Origin: an uncultured Alphaproteobacteria bacterium
GTDB taxonomy: Bacteria; Pseudomonadota; Alphaproteobacteria; RF32; CAG-239
Direction of reading: 5' to 3'
Assembly: GCA_944393665.1 (NCBI GenBank)
Contig: CALYAX010000003.1
Location: 1-64,000 of the forward strand
DNA length: 64,000 nt
The notes beneath the pieces were generated by a model. It had not been told where the DNA came from. It saw nothing but the letters and a program-made list of their open reading frames with translations, and searched no databases. Numbering within the stretch: the stretch's first letter is position 1; every line of letters starts with the position of its first letter. Positions 32,698 through 40,426 of the stretch are shown one piece after another. The translations under genes and the position numbers were made by a program.

Positions 32698-32724
32698 TAA
32701 ACCTGCTTTACTGGAGGGCAGGTT
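32698..32724. repeat. Hairpin between HAD phosphatase and MEMO-AMMECR1 genes
   Basis: AACCTGC pairs with GCAGGTT over an 11-nt loop. There is no T-run after it, so it may be an RNA stability or regulatory element rather than a terminator. Confidence 0.35.
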
Positions 32725-32745
32725 AAACGATGCAGGAAATCCGCC

Positions 32746-34314
32746 ATGCGAAAATCCGATGATATTGATTACAGCCGGCTGCCCCATTATATCTTTATTG
32801 CGGCGGCGGGCATTGCCCTGCTGGTGCTGAACTGGTTTTATTTTGACGACCATGCCTCGTCAAACTCCGAGGTTATTAACACTTATTCGCTGCGGGATGA
32901 AGATATGAACAAAACGCGCATACCGGCGGTGGCCGGGCTGTTTTATCCGGCTGACATTTATCAGCTGTCCAATGTGGTGGACGGCTATTTGTCGCAGGCT
33001 TCCTCGGCGCTGACGCCGCGCCCGCACATGATGGTGGTGCCCCACGCCGGCTATCAGTATTCTGCCGCGGTTGCCGCCTCGGCGTATAAAAAGCTGCTGC
33101 CGTTTCAGAAAGAGATTAAAAAAGTGATTCTCATCGGGCCGTCGCACCGGGTGGCGCTCCGCGGGGTTGCGCTGTCTTCCGCCGCCTCGTTTGCCACGCC
33201 GCTGGGGACGGTTCCCACCGATTCGGCGCTCACTGCCGGGTTTGCCGCCCTGCCGGGGTTTAATTATAACGACCTTGCCCATGCCGACGAACACTCGCTG
33301 GAGGTGCAGCTGCCGTTTTTGCAAAAAGTTCTCGGCAAAAAATTTACCATTGTGCCGCTGGTTTACGGCCAGGCCGATCCGGCGGATCTGGCTGCCGCGC
33401 TGGCGCCCGCACTGGCCCGCAACGACACGCTGCTGGTTTTTTCCGCCGATTTGTCGCACTATCTTGATTACGGCACCGCCAAAGCCGTTGACAGCCTCAC
33501 CGCCGAGATGGTTGACCGCAAGCAGGCTCTGGAAAGCCACCAGTCCTGCGGCGCCACCGGGATTAATACCGCCCTGCTGCTGGCTAAAAAATTCGCCTTT
33601 CAGCCGCGCCTGCTCGACATGGCCAATTCCGGCGATGTGACCGGGGAGCGCGACAGCGTGGTCGGTTACGCCTCGTGGATTTTTGACAAGAAAGACCAGC
33701 CCGAAAAGCCGCTGTCGCCGCTGGAGCAGGAAGTGGAAAATCTCCATTATTTTGCCAAACATTATGGCACCAAACTGATGCAGATTGCCGAAACCGCCCT
33801 CAGTCTTGCGGTTAAGGACGGGCGGCGTTTTGAGCCCTCGCGCCGCGATTTTGACGATATTCTTTTCAACAAGGGCGCGGCCTTTGTCACCCTGACCGAA
33901 AACGGCAACCTCCGCGGCTGTATCGGCACGCTGCTTCCCAAAGAGGCGGTTGCCCTGGATATTGCCGCCAATACCTATGCCGCCGCCGTTGAGGATTCGC
34001 GTTTTGACCCGGTGACGGCAGACGAGCTGCCCAACCTTAAAATCAGCATTTCGCTGCTGACCGGCTATGAGCCCGTGACCTATGCCAGCGAGGAAGATTT
34101 GCTCAACCAGCTGCAGCCCGGGGTTGACGGTTTGGTGATTCGCGACGGTGACCGCCAGGCGCTGTTTCTGCCCTCGGTTTGGGCGCAGCTGCCGGACAAA
34201 CAGGAATTTTTAAATAACCTTAAATTAAAGGCCGGATTCAGTCCCAGCTTCTGGAGCAACCAGATTAAGGCTTACCGTTTCCGGACTGTGGAGATTAAAC
34301 AGCATGAAGATTAA
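32746..34314 (+). CDS. MEMO1-AMMECR1 fusion protein (AmmeMemoRadiSam proteins B and A)
   Basis: The 522-residue product joins two domains behind an N-terminal membrane helix (YIFIAAAGIALLVLNWFYF). Residues about 55-310 are MEMO1-like: RIPAVAGLFYPAD, VVPHAGYQYSAAVA, GPSHRVALRGVAL, EHSLEVQLPFLQ, FSADLSHYLDY and CGATGINTALL, with the His/Asp/Cys cluster of this dioxygenase-like fold. Residues about 335-520 are AMMECR1-like: AFVTLTENGNLRGCIGTL with the conserved LRGCIG. In many bacteria these two are separate genes next to a radical SAM gene (AmmeMemoRadiSam); here they are fused and no radical SAM gene is in view. AGGAAATCC precedes the ATG. It overlaps the next gene by 11 bp. Confidence 0.9.
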   Translation: MRKSDDIDYSRLPHYIFIAAAGIALLVLNWFYFDDHASSNSEVINTYSLRDEDMNKTRIPAVAGLFYPADIYQLSNVVDGYLSQASSALTPRPHMMVVPHAGYQYSAAVAASAYKKLLPFQKEIKKVILIGPSHRVALRGVALSSAASFATPLGTVPTDSALTAGFAALPGFNYNDLAHADEHSLEVQLPFLQKVLGKKFTIVPLVYGQADPADLAAALAPALARNDTLLVFSADLSHYLDYGTAKAVDSLTAEMVDRKQALESHQSCGATGINTALLLAKKFAFQPRLLDMANSGDVTGERDSVVGYASWIFDKKDQPEKPLSPLEQEVENLHYFAKHYGTKLMQIAETALSLAVKDGRRFEPSRRDFDDILFNKGAAFVTLTENGNLRGCIGTLLPKEAVALDIAANTYAAAVEDSRFDPVTADELPNLKISISLLTGYEPVTYASEEDLLNQLQPGVDGLVIRDGDRQALFLPSVWAQLPDKQEFLNNLKLKAGFSPSFWSNQIKAYRFRTVEIKQHED

Positions 34315-36025
34315 CGGATATGAAATTGCCCTCAGCGAAGAGGAGCTTGACCGCAAATTAAACGAGCAGACCATTGCCGTCGAATTGATTGGCGAAGATT
34401 TTCCGGGGTATCAGGCGCTTTCTGACGGCGATAAAAAAGCCTTGCACCATCTGGCCAACGCCGCCCGGCTGATGAACGATGTTTTTCTGGAGATGGACCA
34501 TCCGCTGAATCTGCCTCAGAAGGCCGCCCTCGAAGAGGCCGCCAAAACCAGCAGCCATGCTGCCAAAGCCCTGCGCTTTTTTAATAACTACAACGGCGTG
34601 GAAGGCTTAAACGGCGTTGATAAAAAGCCGGTTGAGCTGTTTGAGGGCATTCACGGCACCCCGGGGCGCAATTTTTATCCCGCGGACCTGTCGGCGGAAG
34701 AGTTTCACCGTATTTTGATTGAAATGATTAAAGCCGGGGAGATTGACGAAGTCCGCCGCATTTTGAGCGTCCGCACCATGGTCCGCCGTGACGGGAACAA
34801 GCTCAGGGCGATTGATTATACCGAGTATTTTGCACCGCGTTTTTCCGAAATTGCCAACCAGCTCGAACTGGCCGCCCATTATACCACCGATACCGCGATG
34901 AAAGATTTTCTCGGCTGGCAGGCGCAGGCGCTGATTCAAAATAATGAGGACATGGACATGCTCGCCGACAAGCATTGGGCGGTCATGCAGGACACCCCGC
35001 TGGAGTTTACCATTGCCCGCGAAAATTATGATGACGAGCTGACCACCACCGTTTTTGACAATCCGGAGCTGGCTGCCCTACTCAAACAGCATAAAATCGA
35101 TGTCAACGCCAAGGATTCCCTGGGTGTTCGCGCCGGTATCGTGAACAAGGAAGGCACGGATTTGATTCTCAAATTCAAATCCCATATTCCCGAACTCGCT
35201 AAGCTGATGCCTTATCAGGACCAATACCACCAGCATATCTGCTGCGAGCATACCAGCGAGCTCAAACAAACCATGGTCGATGTGGATTTGGCCGCTTTTG
35301 GGGGCGATTTTAAAGCCGCCCGCGGCGGGATGACCGTGGCCGAAAACCTGCCCAATAATGACAAGCTTTCCGTCAAAACCGGCGGCGGCCGCCGCAATGT
35401 CTATCACCGCCAGGTGCGCCAGACGGTTGACAAAGCCAAGAACCAGAAAATTTTGGACCTTTTGGTGGCGCCGGAGCTGCACGCCCTCTTTGACCCCGAG
35501 GCGGAACATCTGTTTGTCATCGGCCACGAAAACGGCCACTCTCTGGGGCCTGATGACAGCTATCAGTCTGCCCTCGGCTCTTTTGCCCACACTATTGAGG
35601 AGCACAAGGCCGATGTCATTTCTCTGGCCTTTATGCCCGAATATGTCAAAATGGGCGTGATTGACGACGAAACCCTGCGCAAAATTTATCTGACCCACAC
35701 CGTCGGCGGCCTGTTTTTGCGTGCCGAACCCAACCCGTCGCTGCCGCACCGCGTTGCCGATTTGATCCAGTTTAACTATCTGCTGGAGCACGGGGCGATT
35801 TCTTTTGATGATAACCTTAAACTAAACCTTGATTTTAATAAATATCCTGCTGTAATGCGCAGGTTATTGGATGAAACGATTCAGGTTCAGCTCTCCAAAT
35901 CGCCGGAAACCGCCAAAGCCTTCATCGACCGCTATGCCGTCTGGGGGGATCACTCCGCCCGCATTGCCAAGGTTCATGAAGAACTCGGAATCAAGCCCTA
36001 CAAAGAGCTGAAAACCCATTTTTAA
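34304..36025 (+). CDS. M49-like (dipeptidyl peptidase III family) zinc metallopeptidase
   Basis: The 573-residue product has a zinc site HENGH at residues 408-412 and EEHKAD at 432-437, 20 residues later, giving the third ligand Glu. This order matches bacterial relatives of dipeptidyl peptidase III (M49), which have a shorter gap than eukaryotic DPP III; I am less sure of the family than of the metal site. No signal peptide is seen, so it is cytoplasmic. It overlaps the end of the MEMO-AMMECR1 gene by 11 bp and lies 8 bp before L-serine dehydratase, so the three may form an operon concerned with peptide and amino-acid use. Confidence 0.8.
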   Translation: MKINGYEIALSEEELDRKLNEQTIAVELIGEDFPGYQALSDGDKKALHHLANAARLMNDVFLEMDHPLNLPQKAALEEAAKTSSHAAKALRFFNNYNGVEGLNGVDKKPVELFEGIHGTPGRNFYPADLSAEEFHRILIEMIKAGEIDEVRRILSVRTMVRRDGNKLRAIDYTEYFAPRFSEIANQLELAAHYTTDTAMKDFLGWQAQALIQNNEDMDMLADKHWAVMQDTPLEFTIARENYDDELTTTVFDNPELAALLKQHKIDVNAKDSLGVRAGIVNKEGTDLILKFKSHIPELAKLMPYQDQYHQHICCEHTSELKQTMVDVDLAAFGGDFKAARGGMTVAENLPNNDKLSVKTGGGRRNVYHRQVRQTVDKAKNQKILDLLVAPELHALFDPEAEHLFVIGHENGHSLGPDDSYQSALGSFAHTIEEHKADVISLAFMPEYVKMGVIDDETLRKIYLTHTVGGLFLRAEPNPSLPHRVADLIQFNYLLEHGAISFDDNLKLNLDFNKYPAVMRRLLDETIQVQLSKSPETAKAFIDRYAVWGDHSARIAKVHEELGIKPYKELKTHF

Positions 36026-36033
36026 GGTGAGAA

Positions 36034-37422
36034 ATGTACTATAGTCTGTTTGAGATTTTTTCAATCGGTGTCGGCCCGTCAAGCTCTCATACCGTCGGTC
36101 CGATGCGCGCGGCAAAACGTTTTTTGGATAATTTGCGCAGCGAAGGCAAATTTAACCAGGTTGCCAAAATCCAGACCTATTTGTATGGTTCGCTGGCGTT
36201 GACCGGTTTTGGCCACGGCACCGTTAAGGCGGTGGTTTACGGCCTGATGGGGCTGGAGGCCGAGGCTATCGACCCTGAAAAGCCTTATGTGAACGCCGTC
36301 GCCCGTGATAAAATTCTTCACCTCGGGCAGGAACGGCCGATTCCTTTTGACCTGGACCAAAATGTGCTTTTTGAGAAGGAAACTTTTCTCCCCGAACATT
36401 CCAACGGCATGAAATTTATTGCCTATGACCAGGACAATAAAATTTTGCTCGAGGAAATTTATTTTTCAGTCGGCGGCGGTACCATTGCCCGTCAGGACGA
36501 AATTGCCCGCCGGGTGCAGCGCGAGCCTTTTAACGTGCCTTATCAGTTTGATTCCTTTGCCGAGCTTGAGGCTGCCTGCCGTAATAACAACCTCACCATC
36601 TCGCAGCTGGTGCTGGCCAATGAATATGCCCTGCACACCCCGGAAGAAGTTCAGGAATATATTGATAAAATCAACCGGATTATGCAAAATGCCATTGACC
36701 GCGGCATGCACGCCCGCGGCATTCTTCCCGGCGGCCTGCAGCTCAAACGCCGCGCTCCCGAGATTTACGAACGGCTGGAGGAAAAATTCCGCAACAACGA
36801 TGTTGAACCGCTGATGATGATTGACTGGATCAATCTCTGGGGATTTGCCGTTGCGGAAGAAAACGCTTCCGGCGGCCAGATTGTGACCGCCCCGACAATG
36901 GGTTCGGCAGGAATTATTCCTTCGGTCATGCGCTATTATGAGCGTTTTGCAGTAGCCAAGTCGCCTTACTCGGTGGAAGAAGGAATCATCATTTTCCTGA
37001 CCACGGCTTCGGCCATTTGCAGCTTGTACCGCACCAATGCCTCAATCTCCGGCGCTGAAGTCGGCTGCCAGGGAGAAGTCGGCGTAGCCTGCTCAATGGC
37101 AGCGGCCGGATTGGCGGCGGCAATGGGCGGAACCATCAGCCAGATTGAAAATGCCGCGGAAATTGCCATGGAACACAATCTCGGCCTGACCTGCGATCCG
37201 ATCAACGGCCTGGTTCAGGTTCCCTGCATTGAGCGCAATGCCATGGGGGCGGTTAAGGCTGTCAATTCGGCGCGCCTGGCCCTGCGCGGTACCGGCGAGC
37301 ATATTGTTTCTTTAGACAGCGTAATCCGCACCATGTATGAAACCGGCTGCGAAATGAACTGCAAATATAAGGAAACCTCTCTCGGCGGCCTGGCTAAAAA
37401 CTGCTTGTGCTCCGTCTGTTAG
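36034..37422 (+). CDS. sdaA: L-serine dehydratase (single-chain, iron-sulfur)
   Basis: This enzyme deaminates L-serine to pyruvate and ammonia using an oxygen-sensitive 4Fe-4S cluster. The 462-residue product has the beta-domain start SIGVGPSSSHTVGPMRAAKRF and the alpha-domain with APTMGSAGIIPSVMRYY and the cluster Cys pattern GCQGEVGVACSM, GLTCDPINGLVQVPC. The C-terminus CLCSVC is typical. TTAAGGTGAG provides the ribosome binding site. It lies 8 bp after the M49-like peptidase. The cluster would depend on the SUF genes in this window. Confidence 0.95.
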   Translation: MYYSLFEIFSIGVGPSSSHTVGPMRAAKRFLDNLRSEGKFNQVAKIQTYLYGSLALTGFGHGTVKAVVYGLMGLEAEAIDPEKPYVNAVARDKILHLGQERPIPFDLDQNVLFEKETFLPEHSNGMKFIAYDQDNKILLEEIYFSVGGGTIARQDEIARRVQREPFNVPYQFDSFAELEAACRNNNLTISQLVLANEYALHTPEEVQEYIDKINRIMQNAIDRGMHARGILPGGLQLKRRAPEIYERLEEKFRNNDVEPLMMIDWINLWGFAVAEENASGGQIVTAPTMGSAGIIPSVMRYYERFAVAKSPYSVEEGIIIFLTTASAICSLYRTNASISGAEVGCQGEVGVACSMAAAGLAAAMGGTISQIENAAEIAMEHNLGLTCDPINGLVQVPCIERNAMGAVKAVNSARLALRGTGEHIVSLDSVIRTMYETGCEMNCKYKETSLGGLAKNCLCSVC

Positions 37423-37505
37423 AAATTTGCATTATTTGCTTGTCAGCAAGCCTAAAAAAGGCCACAATCTCTGTTGTTGGTGTAACCTTGTAACGAGAAA
37501 AATTC

Positions 37506-37889
37506 ATGTTGTCTAAACTTTTTAAAGGCGAGCTCCCCCTCGGGGCAACTTTTTGGAAATTTGGTATTCTGGGTTTAATCATTCTCAAACTGGCTGTCGG
37601 TTTGTTTGGAAAACTGCTGCTCGGTTATCTGAAAGGCGGCAGCATCCTGGTTTTCTTTACCCGCTATTTTCACCCAATTTATTCTTCCAAACTCAGCATA
37701 TTGTGGACGCTGTGTTATATCTCCAGCCTGTTGCTGCTGGTCTTTTATTCCTGGAAGATTATCGGCGCTGTCTGGAAAAGTTCGGCCGAGTATGACAAAA
37801 GTATCTGGCTGCGCCAGCTTTCGCGCCTGTTTATTGTCCTCTTTGTGGTGCTGATCTGGGGCTCGCTCGATTTCCGCAATTTCTTTTAA
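37506..37889 (+). CDS. Orphan three-helix membrane protein
   Basis: The 127-residue product starts MLSKLFKGELPLGATFWKFGIL and has three membrane helices (about residues 18-40, 62-82 and 105-122) with a basic loop (KSIWLRQLSRL). The LPLGATFWKF motif at the front seems characteristic, but I cannot name the family. It ends 9 bp before a small lipoprotein gene and is probably co-transcribed with it. Confidence 0.65.
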   Translation: MLSKLFKGELPLGATFWKFGILGLIILKLAVGLFGKLLLGYLKGGSILVFFTRYFHPIYSSKLSILWTLCYISSLLLLVFYSWKIIGAVWKSSAEYDKSIWLRQLSRLFIVLFVVLIWGSLDFRNFF

Positions 37890-37898
37890 GGAACGAAT

Positions 37899-38048
37899 AT
37901 GAAAAAATATTTACTGCTTGTTCTGCTGTTGGTCTTGGGCGCCTGCAAAGTTGGTGAATTTTCGCCCGGACGACATGAAATTTATGATATGGGCCGCCCC
38001 GATTGCGAAAAACAGCCCGAACGCTGCATTAATGGCGTGCCGTGGTAA
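37899..38048 (+). CDS. Small lipoprotein (49 residues)
   Basis: Translates as a lipoprotein signal MKKYLLLVLLLVLGAC (lipid Cys16) followed by a 33-residue mature part with two more Cys (PDCEKQPERCINGVPW). AGGAAC lies 5-6 bases before the ATG, and a terminator begins 7 bp after the stop. Several such tiny lipoproteins are known as envelope spacers or entericidin-like peptides, but no match is evident. Confidence 0.75.
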   Translation: MKKYLLLVLLLVLGACKVGEFSPGRHEIYDMGRPDCEKQPERCINGVPW

Positions 38049-38054
38049 TTGCTC

Positions 38055-38085
38055 AAAAAAAATCCTGCATTTTGCAGGATTTTTT
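38055..38085. terminator. Bidirectional terminator
   Basis: AAAATCCTGC (38059-38068) pairs with GCAGGATTTT (38074-38083), with A-run before and T-run after. It separates convergent genes. Confidence 0.85.
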
Positions 38086-38098
38086 AAAGGGAAAATTC

Positions 38099-38905
38099 TT
38101 ATTTTTCTTCACCCTCGACAATAATCCCTTTGACCAGGATAAATTCCGGCGTCCGGCCGTTGAAAGAGTTACATTTTTTGGACAGCTCAACCGCTTCCGG
38201 ATCCAGAACACAGCTGATTTTGGCCGTTGTGCCGCGGCTGCTTTTCTTAACGGGCTTTTCTGCCGGTTTGATGCCCTGGGCGGTAAGCTCGGCTTCCTGC
38301 TCTTTTGTCTTGTCTACTTTGATTTCCTGCGGCGCCTTCAGAATTTTTTCCAGCACTTCCTGCGTTTCTTTGGAGCGGCGGTTGGTATAGACAATATTCT
38401 GTTTTTCTGACGGCAGCATGGCGAGAATTTTATCCAGATTATCCAGCTGCTTGTTTTTCTTAATCAGGTTAATATCGTCCACGACCAGGATATTGGTTTT
38501 GGACAGGTCGATTTTGTTGTTTTCCACAATATCCACCAGCAGATCCGGCGACCCGATGATAACATTGGCTTCATTATCGACATCTTCTTCTTTGTCTTTA
38601 ATTGTGGCCTCGTTAATATCGTGATACTTGTTAAAAATAGCCAGCCGGTCGGAAGTGACCACCGATTGCTCGGAGTTAGGGGTAATAATCAAAATATTTT
38701 GCGCGCCTTTGGTGGCAATAATGTCAACCAGCGGAAAAACATAGGACATTGTTTTGCCGCAGCCGGCAGGGGCAATAGTGAAAACATCTTTACCTTCCAA
38801 AATCGAGGGAATAACATCCGACTGGACGGTGGTCGGCTCTTTGATGCCAAATTCGTCAATGGCTCTAACGGTTTGTTCACTCAGGCCTAAATCTGCAAAA
38901 TTCAT
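38099..38905 (-). CDS. DEAD-box helicase-like protein, one domain, lacking DEAD and SAT motifs
   Basis: The 268-residue product has the start of a DEAD-box RNA helicase: Q-motif region (FADLGLSEQTVRAIDEFGIK and TVQ at 26-28), Walker A APAGCGKT (residues 45-52), motif Ia TPNSEQ and motif Ib GSPDLL. Motif II reads VVDDIN (141-146) instead of DEAD, motif III reads YTNR instead of SAT, and the whole RecA-like domain 2 is missing. Instead it has about 70 charged residues with TTAKISCVLDPEAVELS. ATP binding may remain but unwinding is not expected. I think it is a full-length gene, not a truncated one, because the tail continues smoothly to a stop before a terminator. Confidence 0.8.
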   Translation of the reverse strand: MNFADLGLSEQTVRAIDEFGIKEPTTVQSDVIPSILEGKDVFTIAPAGCGKTMSYVFPLVDIIATKGAQNILIITPNSEQSVVTSDRLAIFNKYHDINEATIKDKEEDVDNEANVIIGSPDLLVDIVENNKIDLSKTNILVVDDINLIKKNKQLDNLDKILAMLPSEKQNIVYTNRRSKETQEVLEKILKAPQEIKVDKTKEQEAELTAQGIKPAEKPVKKSSRGTTAKISCVLDPEAVELSKKCNSFNGRTPEFILVKGIIVEGEEK

Positions 38906-38999
38906 GATATTTCTTCTGTTTTAATGGTTAATTTAATTTTTCTAGATATTATGTATTTTAAGTAAGTTAGTCAACTCCCTAAATATAAAGGCTGTCAAA

Positions 39000-39548
39000 A
39001 TGTTAATGAAACGTCCCGATTCCCTGTTGCTGATTATTGATGTTCAGGAAAGGCTCGCCCCGGCAATGGACAGCCCCCGCGAGGTGATTACCGGCTGCAG
39101 CAGGCTGATTGGCACCGCCAGAGAACTGGGGGTCCCGTTTGTGATTGCCGAGCAAAATCCCTCCGCTCTGGGGGCAACGATGGTGGATCTGCGCCAGGCA
39201 GCGGGAGAAGAAACGGTTTATTATTCCAAGATGGAATTTTCCTGCGCGGCTAACCCGGAGATTATGGCAGCCATCAAAAATTCCGGCAAAAAACAGATTA
39301 TCATTGCCGGGGTTGAAGCTCATATCTGTGTCCTTCAGACGGCTTTGGAGCTGCGCGGGCAGGGGTATGAAGTTTCTGTTGTTTCCGATGCCTCATCCTC
39401 GCGCCAGCCTTTGCAAACGGTTATCGCCTGGCAGCGGCTCAGCCGCGGCGGAATAGATGTGGTTTCGTCAGAAATGGTGCTTTATGAATGGCTGCAGACC
39501 GCCGCTGACCCTCAGTATAAAAGCATCAGTAAAAAATACATTGTCTGA
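39000..39548 (+). CDS. Isochorismatase-family cysteine hydrolase
   Basis: The 182-residue product has the catalytic triad pattern of the family: Asp in LLLIIDVQERL, Lys in YYSKMEFSC, and the nucleophilic Cys in IIAGVEAHICVLQTALEL (with the preceding cis-peptide V-E). Members hydrolyse isochorismate, nicotinamide or ureides; the substrate here is unknown. The downstream helix (VVSDASSSRQPLQTVIAWQRL) is family-typical. A second ATG at 39006 is an alternative start. Confidence 0.9.
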   Translation: MLMKRPDSLLLIIDVQERLAPAMDSPREVITGCSRLIGTARELGVPFVIAEQNPSALGATMVDLRQAAGEETVYYSKMEFSCAANPEIMAAIKNSGKKQIIIAGVEAHICVLQTALELRGQGYEVSVVSDASSSRQPLQTVIAWQRLSRGGIDVVSSEMVLYEWLQTAADPQYKSISKKYIV

Positions 39549-39645
39549 TTTTGTATTTTGTAAATTTTGTCTATTGCCAAAGTCAAAAAATTATGTTAGA
39601 GCATTAAACGATAAACTAAGTATAACAAATTAAAAATTTCTTATT

Positions 39646-39897
39646 ATGGACACAAAGGAAAATACCCAGGGAAAAGTGGAAGTGTTTGAAACAGTTTTGA
39701 AACCCCTTACCGACCAAAAAGACGGCAAAATTTATTGCGCGTTTTGCGGGTGCTTTTTAGGGACAAAAGAGGGATATCACCCTTGCACCTGCGAAGAATA
39801 TGAAGAAGGACGCGCGGCAAACAATATTGCCGGACGCGAGCTTCTTCATAAGAGGGGGCAGGCAAAGCTTTCCCCCGTTCCGCATCCCGGGGATTAA
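39646..39897 (+). CDS. Small Cys-rich (zinc-ribbon-like) protein
   Basis: The 83-residue product has four Cys in two pairs, IYCAFCGCFLG and HPCTCEEYEEG, with spacing that could bind one zinc ion. The N-terminus is acidic and the C-terminus basic. No family is recognised. The leader is A/T-only (AATTTCTTATT before the ATG) with no Shine-Dalgarno sequence. A bidirectional terminator follows. Confidence 0.65.
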   Translation: MDTKENTQGKVEVFETVLKPLTDQKDGKIYCAFCGCFLGTKEGYHPCTCEEYEEGRAANNIAGRELLHKRGQAKLSPVPHPGD

Positions 39898-39910
39898 TTA
39901 AAAACAACAA

Positions 39911-39938
39911 AAAAGCTCCTCAATTGAGGAGCTTTTTT
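39911..39938. terminator. Bidirectional terminator
   Basis: AAAAGCTCCTC (39911-39921) pairs with GAGGAGCTTTT (39926-39936), loop AATT, between convergent genes. Confidence 0.88.
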
Positions 39939-39951
39939 AATTTTTTTACAT

Positions 39952-40329
39952 TTATGCCCGGCCGTAATTGTCTTCATAACGGACAATATCGTTTTCATCC
40001 AGGTTATCACCGGCCTGTATCTCAATAAAGACAACATTCTGCTCGGTATCATTCTGGATCCGGTGTTTGGTTTCAACCGGAATAAACACATGCTCATTCT
40101 GGCTGACGGTGATTTTTTCTTCACCCAGGGTAACTACCGCGGTTCCCTGAACAATTGTCCAGTGCTCGGAACGGAAGTGATGTAACTGTAAAGATAAAAT
40201 CCCGCCGGGTTTTACGGTGATTTTCTTAACGCAAAACCCGTCTCCGGCGTCCAAAACTTCCCAGGTTCCCCAAGGGCGGGTGTCATGGTCGCCGCGTTTA
40301 TAATTATTTTTAATATTCGTCGTGTTCAT
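39952..40329 (-). CDS. Stand-alone cupin, mannose-6-phosphate isomerase type II-like
   Basis: The 125-residue product corresponds to the C-terminal cupin of ManC/PMI type II proteins: HDTRPWGTWEVLDAGDGFCVKKITVKPG, then LSLQLHHFRSEHWTIVQGTA with the metal-binding HHxxxSEHW, NEHVFIPVETKHRIQN, and EIQAGDNLDENDIVRYEDNYGR. The guanylyltransferase domain normally in front is absent. It could interconvert mannose-6-phosphate and fructose-6-phosphate on its own, as some free cupins do. It is divergent from ptsP. Confidence 0.87.
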   Translation of the reverse strand: MNTTNIKNNYKRGDHDTRPWGTWEVLDAGDGFCVKKITVKPGGILSLQLHHFRSEHWTIVQGTAVVTLGEEKITVSQNEHVFIPVETKHRIQNDTEQNVVFIEIQAGDNLDENDIVRYEDNYGRA

Positions 40330-40362
40330 ATTTTTTTATTTTTTAAAAGGTTAATAAATATC

Positions 40363-40391
40363 TTGTCGAAACGGAATATACATTATATAAC
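40363..40391 (+). promoter_or_regulatory. Sigma-70 promoter candidate for ptsP
   Basis: TTGTCG (40363-40368), 17-bp spacer, TATAAC (40386-40391), 35 bp before the ptsP start. Confidence 0.55.
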
Positions 40392-40426
40392 AAGAGAAAA
40401 CAAGTATAAATTTTGAGTAACAGGTT

